64,000 nt of DNA, from positions 62,001 to 126,000 of the forward strand of contig JBKBRC010000002.1 of the NCBI GenBank assembly GCA_046292345.1, written 5' to 3'. The translations under genes and the position numbers were made by a program. This document shows positions 35,128-43,977 of the stretch, in pieces. This DNA is from JBKBRC01 sp046292345. GTDB lineage: Bacteria; Bacteroidota; Rhodothermia; Rhodothermales; Rubricoccaceae. The first letter of the stretch is position 1. Every line of letters begins with the position of its first letter. The notes under the pieces are model-generated. The model had not been told where the DNA came from, searched no databases, and was given only the letters and a program-made list of their open reading frames with translations.

Positions 35128-35685
35128 ATGAGTCATATGGTCCGAGTCCATCTTTTCGCGGTCTGCGTCCTGGCGCTCGCGTCATCTGCCGCTGCGCAGC
35201 CGCAGTTCGGGTTCCACGTGGGGGCGGCGGTCCCCGCGGGCGGCCTCGCACAGTACCGGTCTGCCGGGCTTTCCGCTACGGCCACGGCCGGGCTGGGCAC
35301 CGAGCGCCGGGGCGTCGGGGGCCGGGCCGAGGTTTCGGCGCTGCACCTCTTCGGGCGGACGCCGCCGTCAGCGCGGGAGGCCCCCCTCTACGGGGCCTAC
35401 AGTGCCTTAGGCTTCCGCGGCAGCCTCGTGTACACGTTGTCGGACAGTCCGCGCGCCCTCTACGCCCTCGCCGGGGCGGGGGGGTACGCGGTTGCGGTGA
35501 CCGACCAGTCCAACCCGTACGGCCTCGTGAGCGGGGTGCACGCCGGGGTGGGCCTGAAGGTGCCTGCCGGCGCGACGCGGCTTCTGGTCGAGTTGCAGGC
35601 GGTGGGGCTGCTGACGGACTTCGGCGCGGGCGAGTTCGAGTTCCCGACGGTCCACGTCCCGCTCACCGTGGGGGTCCGGTTCTGA
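35128..35685 (+). CDS. Small outer-membrane beta-barrel-like protein
   Basis: 185 residues from the ATG at 35128; an ATG nine bases later is equally possible. A clear signal peptide (FAVCVLALASSAAAQ) is followed by alternating strands: FGFHVGAAVPAGGLAQY, RGVGGRAEVSALHLFG, AGVGLKVPAGATRLLVELQAVG and a C-terminal strand ending VPLTVGVRF with terminal Phe, as expected for an 8-stranded barrel. No enzymatic motif. It starts 83 bp after the subtilase stop on the same strand and ends 40 bp before the carboxylase stop. Confidence 0.65.
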   Translation: MSHMVRVHLFAVCVLALASSAAAQPQFGFHVGAAVPAGGLAQYRSAGLSATATAGLGTERRGVGGRAEVSALHLFGRTPPSAREAPLYGAYSALGFRGSLVYTLSDSPRALYALAGAGGYAVAVTDQSNPYGLVSGVHAGVGLKVPAGATRLLVELQAVGLLTDFGAGEFEFPTVHVPLTVGVRF

Positions 35686-35725
35686 GTCGGAGCCAGCCCA
35701 AAGGCCTCCAGCCCTGTGCGGGGGG

Positions 35726-37291
35726 CTAGAGCGGGAGGTTGCCGTGCTTTTTGCGCGGGAGCGTCTGCACCTTGTTCCGGAGCATCCGGAGCGTGCGGAT
35801 GAGGACGCGGCGGGTCTCGCGCGGGTGGATCACGTCGTCCACGTAGCCCCGCTCGGCGGCGATGTAGGGGTTCGCGAAGTGGGCCCGGTACTCCTCGGTG
35901 AAGGCGGCCTCGGCGGCGGCGGGGTCCTCGGCCTGCGCGATCTCGCGCTTGCGGATAATCTCGACGGCCCCCTTCGGACCCATGACGGCGATCTCGGCCG
36001 TCGGCCAGGCCACGTTGAGGTCGGCGCGGATGTGCTTGGAGTTCATCACGTCGTAGGCGCCGCCGTAGGCCTTCCGCGTGATGACGGTCAGCTTGGGCAC
36101 GGTCGCCTCGCAGAACGCGTAGAGCAGCTTGGCCCCATGGCGGATGATCCCGCGCCACTCCTGGTCCGTCCCCGGCAGGAAGCCCGGCACGTCCTCGAAC
36201 ACGACGAGCGGGATGCCGAACGCGTCGCAGAAGCGGACGAACCGGGCGCCCTTCACGCTCGCGTCGATGTCGAGCACGCCCGCGAGCACGGCCGGCTGGT
36301 TGGCCACGACGCCGACGGACTGCCCGCCCAGGTGCGCGAACCCGACGACGAGGTTGGGTGCAAAGTCCGGGTGGATCTCGAAAAACCGCCCCTCGTCCAC
36401 CACGCGGCGGATCACGTCGTGCATGTCGTAGGGCGTGGCCGGGTTCTCGGGCACGAGCGTGTCGAGGGCGGCGTCGGCGCGGTCTTCGGGGTCCTGGGTC
36501 GGGCGGAGGGGCGGGGCATCCTCGCAGTTGGAAGGGAGGAAGCCGAGGAGTTCGCGGATGCCGAGGAGGAGGGCGCCCTCGTTCGGGAACGCCCGGTGTG
36601 CCACGCCGGACTTCGAGGCGTGGGTGTCGGCCCCGCCCAAGGCCTCCTGCGTGACCTCCTCGTTCGTGACGGTCTTGACCACGTTCGGGCCGGTCACGAA
36701 CATGTAGCTCGTGCCGCGCGCCATGAACACGAAGTCCGTGATGGCGGGCGAGTAGACGGCGCCGCCGGCGCACGGCCCGAGGATGGCGGAGATCTGCGGC
36801 ACGACGCCCGAGGCGAGCGTGTTCTGCAGGAAAATGTCCGCGTAGCCGCCGAGCGCGGCCACGCCCTCCTGAATGCGCGCCCCGCCCGAGTCGTTGAGCC
36901 CGATCACGGGTGCGCCGTTCTCGAGCGCGAGCGTCATCACCTTGACAATCTTCTGGGCGTGCGCGAGCCCGAGCGAGCCGCCAAAGACCGTGAAGTCTTG
37001 CGAGAAGACGTACACCGGCCGCCCGTCGATGGTGCCGTAGCCCGTCACGACGCCGTCGCCGTAGGGCCGGTCGTGCTCGAGGCCGAAGCCGCTGGCCTGG
37101 TGGCGCACGAACGCGCCGAACTCCTGGAACGAGCCCTCGTCGAGCAGAAGGTCGAGCCGCTCGCGCGCGGTGAGCTTGCCGCGCGCGTGCTGGCGCGCGA
37201 TGCGCTCGGCGCCGCCGCCAGCGCGCGCCTCGGCCCGGCGGCGGTCGAGGTCTTCGGCGAGGGGGCTGCGGGCGGGGGCGTCGTCGGACAT
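35726..37291 (-). CDS. Acyl-CoA (propionyl-CoA type) carboxylase beta subunit
   Basis: 521-residue carboxyltransferase subunit with the length and motifs of PccB/AccD5. N-terminal ERIARQHARGKLTARERLD, the acyl-CoA-binding oxyanion loops GLNDSGGARIQEGV and ILGPCAGGAVYSPA, carboxybiotin-site motifs FVRFCDAFGIPLVVFEDVPGF-like, and C-terminal KAYGGAYDVMNSKH are all visible. It transfers CO2 from biotin to an acyl-CoA, probably propionyl-CoA to methylmalonyl-CoA, a pathway that later needs B12. Its last 283 bp (35728-36010) are duplicated at 31645-31927 beyond a cargo segment. No biotin carboxylase or carrier gene lies in the window. Confidence 0.9.
   Translation of the reverse strand: MSDDAPARSPLAEDLDRRRAEARAGGGAERIARQHARGKLTARERLDLLLDEGSFQEFGAFVRHQASGFGLEHDRPYGDGVVTGYGTIDGRPVYVFSQDFTVFGGSLGLAHAQKIVKVMTLALENGAPVIGLNDSGGARIQEGVAALGGYADIFLQNTLASGVVPQISAILGPCAGGAVYSPAITDFVFMARGTSYMFVTGPNVVKTVTNEEVTQEALGGADTHASKSGVAHRAFPNEGALLLGIRELLGFLPSNCEDAPPLRPTQDPEDRADAALDTLVPENPATPYDMHDVIRRVVDEGRFFEIHPDFAPNLVVGFAHLGGQSVGVVANQPAVLAGVLDIDASVKGARFVRFCDAFGIPLVVFEDVPGFLPGTDQEWRGIIRHGAKLLYAFCEATVPKLTVITRKAYGGAYDVMNSKHIRADLNVAWPTAEIAVMGPKGAVEIIRKREIAQAEDPAAAEAAFTEEYRAHFANPYIAAERGYVDDVIHPRETRRVLIRTLRMLRNKVQTLPRKKHGNLPL
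35728..36010. repeat. Right copy of the 283-bp direct repeat bounding the cargo segment
   Basis: Direct-repeat partner of 31645-31927 at a constant offset of 4083 bp; 281 of 283 bases agree and the first 259 bp (counted from the gene's stop) are identical. Confidence 0.93.
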
Positions 37292-37384
37292 GGGCGCGGC
37301 AGGTGGCGAACGGGACGGAGGGTGGGCAGGGCCGCAAAATACCTGCGCGCCTGGCGGCAGCCCGCCGCATGTGCTCGCCGCACG

Positions 37385-38218
37385 TCAGCCCTTGACGGCG
37401 CCGAGCGTCAGCCCCGAGATGAGGTAGCGGCTGAGCACGAGGAAGAGCACCACGACGGGCAGCGAGACGATCAGGCTCCCGGCCGCGTACAGCCCCCACT
37501 GCGTGTTCATCGACGCCTGGAACAGCTTCAGGCCCACCGGCATCGTGAACAGCTCCTGGTCCTGCAGCACCACAGCCGCGATCACGTACTCGTTCCACGC
37601 CGTCATGAACGAAAACAGCGCCGTGATCACGAGCGCGGGCGCCGCCAGCGGCAGGATGACCTTGTAGAACGTCTGCCAGGGCCCCGCCCCGTCGATGCGC
37701 GCGGCCTCCTCGAGGCTCGCCGGGATCGTGTCGTAGTAGCCCTTCATCTGCCAGACGCAGAACGGCAGCGCCGTCGCGGTGTAGATGATCACGATGCCGA
37801 TGTAGGAGTTGAGCAGCCCCAGATTGATCAGCACGATGTAGAGCGGCAGGAGCAGCATTGTAGCCGGGAACATCTGCGTGACGAGGATGCCCGAGAGCGC
37901 CGCCTTACGGCCGCGGAAGCGGTAGCGGCTGAGTGCGTAGCCGGCCGTCGAGGCCAGTGCGACGCCGGTGACGGTGACGACGCCGGCCACGAGCAGCGAG
38001 TTGGCGAGCCAGCGCAGGAACGGCGTCTCGGTCAGCAGCACGCGGTAGTTGTTGAGCGAGGCGCCCTCCGGAATGACGGCCAGCGAGCGCGAGAGCAGCT
38101 GGTCGGCCGGGCGCAGCGAGATCGTCGCGATGCGCGTGATCGGGAAGACGGCGATGAAGGCGAAGAGCGCCAGGGCGGCATAGGAGCCGACAGGGCCGAG
38201 CAGCGAGCGGATACGCAT
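37385..38218 (-). CDS. malG: Maltose/maltodextrin-type ABC transporter permease, MalG family
   Basis: 277 residues, six hydrophobic helices. The EAA loop that contacts the ATPase reads LEEAARIDGAGPWQTFYKVILPLAAP, and the protein closes with SGLTLGAVKG, as in MalG. N-terminal PITRIATISLRPADQL and TAWNEYVIAAVVL are also typical. It pairs with the MalF gene at 41663-42661, separated from it by the glucosidase gene. No MalK ATPase is encoded in the window, so a shared ATPase must be encoded elsewhere. It is the last gene of the minus-strand alpha-glucan run. Confidence 0.92.
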   Translation of the reverse strand: MRIRSLLGPVGSYAALALFAFIAVFPITRIATISLRPADQLLSRSLAVIPEGASLNNYRVLLTETPFLRWLANSLLVAGVVTVTGVALASTAGYALSRYRFRGRKAALSGILVTQMFPATMLLLPLYIVLINLGLLNSYIGIVIIYTATALPFCVWQMKGYYDTIPASLEEAARIDGAGPWQTFYKVILPLAAPALVITALFSFMTAWNEYVIAAVVLQDQELFTMPVGLKLFQASMNTQWGLYAAGSLIVSLPVVVLFLVLSRYLISGLTLGAVKG

Positions 38219-38252
38219 CGGAAGCAGGATCGAAAGGCTTGAGGCAGGCGCG

Positions 38253-41200
38253 CTAGCGGCTGATGCGCCCCGAGACGACGTCGTAAACGTTGGGCGAGCG
38301 CGGGTCTACGCGCCCGCCGCCCACGTCCTCGGTCGCCTCGCGGGCGACGCGGCGGAACTCGCCCACGCCGCCGCCGGCGGTGCGCGCGCCGACGAGCATC
38401 GTCACGCGCGCACCGCGGGGCAGGCGCGGCAGCACGAACGTAGGCACGGAGAGCGTGAGCGAGCCCGTGCGGTAGTCGAACACCGACTGGCCGGCAGGCA
38501 ACTCGCCCAGGACGCGCCCGCGGGCGTCCTCGATCAGCACGCCGTCGCCGATAAAGAGGACGTACTGATAGCCCTCGCCGCGCGGGAACTCGTAGTCCGC
38601 GCCGCGCCCGACGCGCCGCGCGCCGCCCGGCTCGGTGTCGATCACAATGGCGACCATGGTGGGCGGGAAGCCGAGCGAGTCGCGCGGGACGAGATGAGTG
38701 AACTCGGCGCGGAAGTAGGTCGTCGAGTCGTCGCGGGCGACCTCGAGGTAGGTCGCGTCGAGCACGCCCGGCGGGAAGCCGAGCGGGTAGACGAACGTGC
38801 TCGTCGCGCCCCAGTCGTCGCCGTCGGGGTCGGTCTCGGTGAGCACGATCTCGGCGATGGGGTTGTCCTGCATGAGCTGCTCAGGCGTGAGCTGCCGCTG
38901 CTCGCGGAGGATCTCCATGACGGGGTAGCTCGTGCGGAGCGCGGGCTCGGCGAAGGCGAAGCCGTCCCACCACACCGCGTCGCCGGTGGGCGCGGGCGTG
39001 GTCTCGGTGTCGGCGCCGTCGAGCGTAGCGCCGGCGGGCGTCAGGCGGAGCTGACGGCCCTCGGCAGGGCCCTCGGCAGGGCCCTCGGCAGGGCCCTCGG
39101 CAGNNNNNNNNNNNNNNNNNNNNNNNNNNNNNNNNNNNNNNNNNNNNNNNNNNNNNNNNNNNNNNNNNNNNNNNNNNNNNNNNNNNNNNNNNNNNNNNNN
39201 NNNGGCCCTCGGCAGGGCCCTCGGCAGGGCCCTCGGCAGGGCCCTCGGCAGCGGCCGTGGCGGGCAGCGGCACGGCTACCTCGCGCCCGAAGGCGCGCAC
39301 GCGTACGGCCGCGCCCTCGGGCAGCACGCCCTGCGGCGCGAGCGTCGCCTCGAACGCGTCTGCCGTCTGGCGCAGCGTGAGGGCGACGCGCCCGTCGCCG
39401 AGGCGGATCTGCGTGCGCGTCTCGCCCCACGCCGCGGGCAGCGCGGGCGCGAGCGTGGCCGTGGCCGCGTCGGCGTAGCCGAGGCCGAGCGCGCCCTCGT
39501 AGACGGCCGCGATAAACGCCGCGAGGCTGTAGGGCTGGAGCGGCGCGCCGGCCGCCTGCGGCGCGGCACGCGGCGCGCGCGGGTGCCCGTCGAGCATCTC
39601 CGGAATCCCGCCGACGACGCCGCGGTCCAGCACGAGCTCGGCCTGCGCGCGCAGCAGGCGCCCGGCGGGCTCGGCGCCGCCCGTCTGCGCCATGAGCGTC
39701 GCGGCCGGGCCGGCGAGCCACGTCCAGACGGTACCGTTGAAGCGCGCCGCCTCGGGCGGGTAGTAGCCCGTGGCGCGCACGAACGGGTGGAAGCGGTCGT
39801 CGGACTGCGCGAGCGTGGCGACGCCGTAGGGGAAGACGAGCGTCTCGGCCATGCGGCGCGTGTACGCGGCCGCCTCGCGCGGCGCGACGGCGCCGGTGCG
39901 CAGCAGGTCCGCGAGCGCGAGCAGGCCGCCGGGCCGGAGCTCGGGCAGGGCCTGCCCGTCCATCCCCAAGCGGTCCACGAGCAGCGAGTCACGCCGCGCG
40001 AAGCGCTGAAGCGTGGCCGCCTCGAGCGCGCGCGCGCTGTCGGCATACCAGCGCGCCGACTCGCGGCCGGAGACGCCCATGATCTCGGCAAACGAGAACG
40101 TGGCGCGGAGCGCGCGCGCGAGCGCCCCCTGCGCCTCGGCGGGCGCCCCGACACGCCGCTCGGCAGGGGCGTCGGCCCAGGTGCCGTAGTCCTGCCGCGC
40201 GAGCAGGAAGCCCTGAGGCGAGACCGGGTTGCCGCGCCGGCTGTCGGGCTCGTAGAGGCCACGGAGGGCGAAGACGGCCTTGAACCAGAAGTTTTCGCGG
40301 CCCGTGACGAGCGTCCGGTCGCCGGTGGCGCGCACGTAGTCGCCGGCAGCGGCGAGGTAGCGCGCGGTCGCGTCGGTGGTGGCAAAGACGGGCGGCCCGG
40401 CCGGCGGGACGAGGTCGGGGGCGCGCCCGAGCACGTCGATGCGGCGGTCGAAGCGCTGCGCGTCGCCGAAGGCGGCGAGCAGGCCGCGCGCGGTCTCGAA
40501 GCGGCCCATCCCGAGCCAGGCTCCGAAGCCGTGCAGGGCCGGGAGCGCCGTATGCGGCTCGGTGCCGGGCACGCCCGGCCAGAGGCGCGCCCGCGCCGAG
40601 TCCTCGGCGGCGAGCCCGTCGAGCGCGAGCACGGCCCAGCCGAAGGCCATGTCGATGGTGTCGTCGCCGGTGTCGAGAGGGCTGGCGCGCAGGAGGGCCG
40701 CCATGCGGGCGCTGCGCGCCGCACGGGCCTGCTCGGCGTCGCGGAGCGCGAGGCGCGCGAGCGAGTCGGCGGCCGCAGGCGTGTCGGCGGTGGCGACGAC
40801 GACGGCGCCGGGCGTGGCGAAGGCGACCTCGCCGGGTGCGAGGGCGCGGTCGCGCTGCCCCTCGGGCGTCTCGTCCGTGCCCGTCGCCCGGGCAACCGCG
40901 TCGCCGGAGCCGCGCACGGCGACCCACACGGGCCGCGCCTCGCCGTCCGGACGCGCGGTGTAGTCGGCACGGGCGAAGAGCAGCGTGCCGCCGCGCGCCT
41001 CGACGGCGTAGTCGCGCGCGGCAGCGCGGTCCGAGACGACAGGCCGGAAGGCAACTCTGCCGAGCGAGTCGGGCACGTCTATGAGAAGCGCGCCGCGCCC
41101 GTCGAGGAGCGTGACACGCTCGGCGAGCGCGGGGCGGCGGCCTTGCGCGAGCAGGCCCATCAGGCGCGTGAGCATCGTGGCGGCCGTGTCGCGCTGCGCG

Positions 41201-41574
41201 TAGTAGCGCAGCGCGAAATCCGGGCGGGCGACGCCCCGGAGGCGGTCCTGTGGCCCCAGGGCCACCGAGTCGCGCTCGAGCCACCAGCGCCAGCCGTCGA
41301 GCATGCGGTAGCCGCCGGCGACGAAGCCCATCGCCGGGTCGTCCTGCGGCGCCGCGAGTGCGTCGTAGTAGAAGGCACCCGCGCGGTCCGAGAGCACGAC
41401 GGCGCGCGCGGCGCTCGTGTCGCCGTCGGCCGGGCGACGGACCTCGACGGCGAGCGCAGCCAGTTCGAGCGGGCCCTCGGCCGCCAGGCCCGTGCTCGGG
41501 CGCTGCTCGCCGCACGCGGCGAGCAGGGTAGCCAGAAGGACCAGGAGCAGAGCAGGCGACGAGCGGCGGGCCAT
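38253..41574 (-). CDS. Glucoamylase/glucodextranase-like (alpha/alpha)6 glucosidase lipoprotein (contains a gap)
   Basis: From the ATG at 41572-41574 a lipoprotein signal (LLVLLATLLAAC) leads into a large domain of roughly 790 residues with the helical, Trp-rich character of glycogen-debranching or GH15-like barrels (MAFGWAVLALDGLA, GYYPPEAARFNGTVWTWLAGP, GIPEMLDGHPR). A repeated Gly-Pro-Ala-Glu linker contains the N run 39104-39203. The C-terminal 300 residues carry a glucodextranase C-terminal-like module (FVYPLGFPPGVLDATYLEV, YEFPRGEGYQYVLFIGD). The frames before and after the gap differ only because the gap is an arbitrary 100 N. It probably hydrolyses alpha-glucan oligosaccharides in the periplasm. 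Family assignment is approximate. Confidence 0.7.
39056..39251. repeat. 12-bp repeat (ggccctcggcag) with assembly gap
   Basis: Four perfect units lie on each side of the N run 39104-39203. The unit is in frame and encodes Gly-Pro-Ala-Glu on the minus strand, forming a linker of unknown length. Confidence 0.92.
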
Positions 41575-41662
41575 GGAATAGAGCGCGGACCGAGAGCGCA
41601 AGTTCGCGCGCGCGCGGCAGCAGCGCCTCGGCAGGCAGCGCCTCAGCAGGCGGCGCAGCGCG

Positions 41663-42661
41663 TCAGTAGGCCGCCTCGGTCGCTTTCGTCCGGCTCAGGA
41701 AGATCTGCGTGAACACGAACAGGATCGCGAAGATGATCATCGAGAGCGCCGCGGCCCATCCGAAGCGGTACATCGAGAAGGCAGCCTTGTAGACGTAGCT
41801 GACCAGGATGTGCGTCTGGTCGTTGGGCTCGCCGCCGTTGGAGACGAGCCAGACGACGTTGATGTTGTTGAACGTCCAGACGATGCCGAGCGTGATGGCC
41901 GGGACCATGACCGGCTTGAGCAGCGGCGCCGTGATCGTCCAGAACTTGCGCCACGCGCCGGCGCCGTCCACGTCGGCGGCCTCGTAGAGCTCCTGCGGGA
42001 TGGACTGCAGCCCGCCGAGGGCGATCACCATCATGAACGGGAAGCCGAGCCACACGTTGGTGATGATGGCTGCCGCGAAGGCATTGGTGGGGTTCGTGAG
42101 CCACTCGACGGGCGAGAGCTGGAGCACCTGCGTCAGGAGCAGGTTCACCTCTCCGTACTCGAAGTTGAACATGCCGCGCCAGGTGAGCGCCGTGATGTAC
42201 TGCGGGAGCGCCCACGGCAGGATGAGCAGCACGCGCCAGGCCGGCTTCCCTTTGATAAAGTGCTGGTGCAGCACGACGGCGAGGAACACTCCGATGGCGA
42301 CGTGGAAGGCAACGTTGACGACGGTCCAGAGGACGGTCTTGCCGAGCACCTCCCAGAAGCGCGGCTCGGCGAACACGCTCGCGTACTGGTCTAGCCCTAT
42401 GAAGGACCAGTCGCGCAGCGTGTAGATGTTCATGTTCGAGAACGAGATCGCCACGTTGTAGAAGAACGGGAAGGCGACCACAGCCAGGACGATCAGCGCC
42501 GTCGGGCCAAGCAGGGCGAACAGAAACAGGCGCATCCGCGTCTCCTCGGAGAACCGGGGCGGACGCGGCGCGCGGCGCGCGTCGGGGGTGTCGCGGCGCG
42601 CGGCGGTGCGGCTGCGCTCGCGCACGTCGAGGGCGAGTCCTTCGGTGGGTGCGTCAAGCAT
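41663..42661 (-). CDS. malF: Maltose/maltodextrin-type ABC transporter permease, MalF family
   Basis: 332 residues from the ATG at 42659-42661. After a 45-residue charged N-terminus there are six helices (RLFLFALLGPTALIVLAVVAF first), WRVLLILPWALPQYI and the EAA loop YEAADVDGAGAWRKFWTITAPLLKP. The P-loop-facing region and length agree with short MalF proteins that lack the large periplasmic P2 domain of E. coli. MalE lies 63 bp upstream in the transcript. A 17-bp repeat (about 41612-41665) spans the stop codon. Confidence 0.92.
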   Translation of the reverse strand: MLDAPTEGLALDVRERSRTAARRDTPDARRAPRPPRFSEETRMRLFLFALLGPTALIVLAVVAFPFFYNVAISFSNMNIYTLRDWSFIGLDQYASVFAEPRFWEVLGKTVLWTVVNVAFHVAIGVFLAVVLHQHFIKGKPAWRVLLILPWALPQYITALTWRGMFNFEYGEVNLLLTQVLQLSPVEWLTNPTNAFAAAIITNVWLGFPFMMVIALGGLQSIPQELYEAADVDGAGAWRKFWTITAPLLKPVMVPAITLGIVWTFNNINVVWLVSNGGEPNDQTHILVSYVYKAAFSMYRFGWAAALSMIIFAILFVFTQIFLSRTKATEAAY

Positions 42662-42723
42662 GGCGAGCGTCAGGCATGGCGGGCGGCAAGCGTAGCGCAG
42701 GCGGGCGTGGGCGGCGGCAGCCG

Positions 42724-43977
42724 TCAGCGGCCGAACGCCTCGGCGATCTGACGCTCGGCCTGAGCCTGCATCAGGCGGGCGCCCTCGCGCGCGGAGATCG
42801 AGCCGTTCATGACGAGCTGGTAGGGCCCGCGCATGGCGTCCCAGATCTGACGCATCTGCGGCGCCGTCGGCATCGGCTGCGTGCGCTCGGCCTGCGCGAG
42901 GCTCTGCTGGAGGACGGGGTTGCGCGTCATCACGTCGCTCTGGCGGACGGCCCGGCGCACGGGGATCGTGGCGAGCTGCTCGGCCATGGCCGCCTGCATC
43001 GCGTCGTCGGTGAGAAACTCGAGCACGCCGAGCACGGCGGGCAGCTTCCAGGCGGGCACGGCGGGGTTGACCGAGTAGGCTTTGGCGGCGGCCATGGGCT
43101 CGGCGTAGCGCCCCGTGGCAGTGTTGAGGGGCAACGGCGCGAGCGCGTAGTCCACGCCGGCCTCGCCGTAGCCGGCCCATGACCACGGCCCGTCGATGAC
43201 GGCGGCGGCGGCGCCGTCGCGGAAGAGCACCTTGACGGACTCGTAGTCGGACTCGCGCGGGATGAGGCCGTAGCGGTCGCGCAGGTCGAGCACGAACTGG
43301 ATCGCGTTGACGGTCGCCTCGGTGTTGAGCGTGGGGTTGCCCTGCTCGTCCATCACCCATCCGCCGTAGGCGGTCAGGAAGGGAATGAAGAAGAACGGCT
43401 CGGTGTAGTTCCACGCCAGCAGGTACGGCCCGCGCCCGCCGTCGCGGAGCCGCTGCCCGAGCGCGACGAGCTCGTCGAACGTCGTCGGCGGCGTCTGGAT
43501 GAGGGCGCGGTTGTAGACGAACGTGAGGTGGTTGCCGACCTGGTCGGCCACGGCCACGAGGCGGCCGTCCCAGTAGAGCAGGCCTTCCTCGTCGAAGCCC
43601 TCGAGGAACGCCACGGGCAGGAGCCCGTCGAGCGGGCGGATGGTCTCCGTCAGGCCGAGCGTGCCCACATTGTCGGCCGGGCCGTAGACCAGGTCCGGCC
43701 CGCGCCCGCCGATGGCGGCGAAGACGTAGTGGTTGCGCAGCTCTTCGGTCTCCTTGTAGAGCGTCTCGACGCGCACCGAGTCCTGCGCGGCGTTGTAGCG
43801 CGCGACGGCCGCCTCGAGGAAGGCGCGCTCGGCGGAGTCTTTCTGGTGCCAGAGGCGCACCACGATGGGGCCGCGCTCGGGGCGGCGCTCGGCCGTGTCG
43901 CACGCGCTGACGAGCGGCGCGAGCACGGCCACGAGGAGGAGGGACGCGAGGCGGCGCATGGCGGCGGTCCGGATCAT
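42724..43977 (-). CDS. malE: Maltodextrin-type solute-binding lipoprotein, MalE family
   Basis: 417 residues; an internal ATG at residue 7 (MRRLASLLL) may be the real start. Lipobox VLAPLVSAC predicts a lipid-anchored periplasmic binding protein. The family 1 solute-binding fold shows IVVRLWHQKDSAERAFLEAAV, GRGPDLVYGPADNVG, PLDGLLPVAFLEGF, FVYNRALI, PTTFDELVALGQRL and DGPWSWAGYGEAGVDYALAPLP. Its start codon overlaps the stop of the upstream amylase gene as ATGA, so the two are translationally coupled. It delivers maltodextrins to MalFG. Confidence 0.92.
   Translation of the reverse strand: MIRTAAMRRLASLLLVAVLAPLVSACDTAERRPERGPIVVRLWHQKDSAERAFLEAAVARYNAAQDSVRVETLYKETEELRNHYVFAAIGGRGPDLVYGPADNVGTLGLTETIRPLDGLLPVAFLEGFDEEGLLYWDGRLVAVADQVGNHLTFVYNRALIQTPPTTFDELVALGQRLRDGGRGPYLLAWNYTEPFFFIPFLTAYGGWVMDEQGNPTLNTEATVNAIQFVLDLRDRYGLIPRESDYESVKVLFRDGAAAAVIDGPWSWAGYGEAGVDYALAPLPLNTATGRYAEPMAAAKAYSVNPAVPAWKLPAVLGVLEFLTDDAMQAAMAEQLATIPVRRAVRQSDVMTRNPVLQQSLAQAERTQPMPTAPQMRQIWDAMRGPYQLVMNGSISAREGARLMQAQAERQIAEAFGR

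Noticed and set aside
31645..36010. Direct repeats as ends of an insertion sequence or integrative element
   Set aside because: No transposase, integrase or inverted repeats are seen, and the repeat is coding sequence of the neighbouring gene. Mobilisation by homologous recombination fits better.
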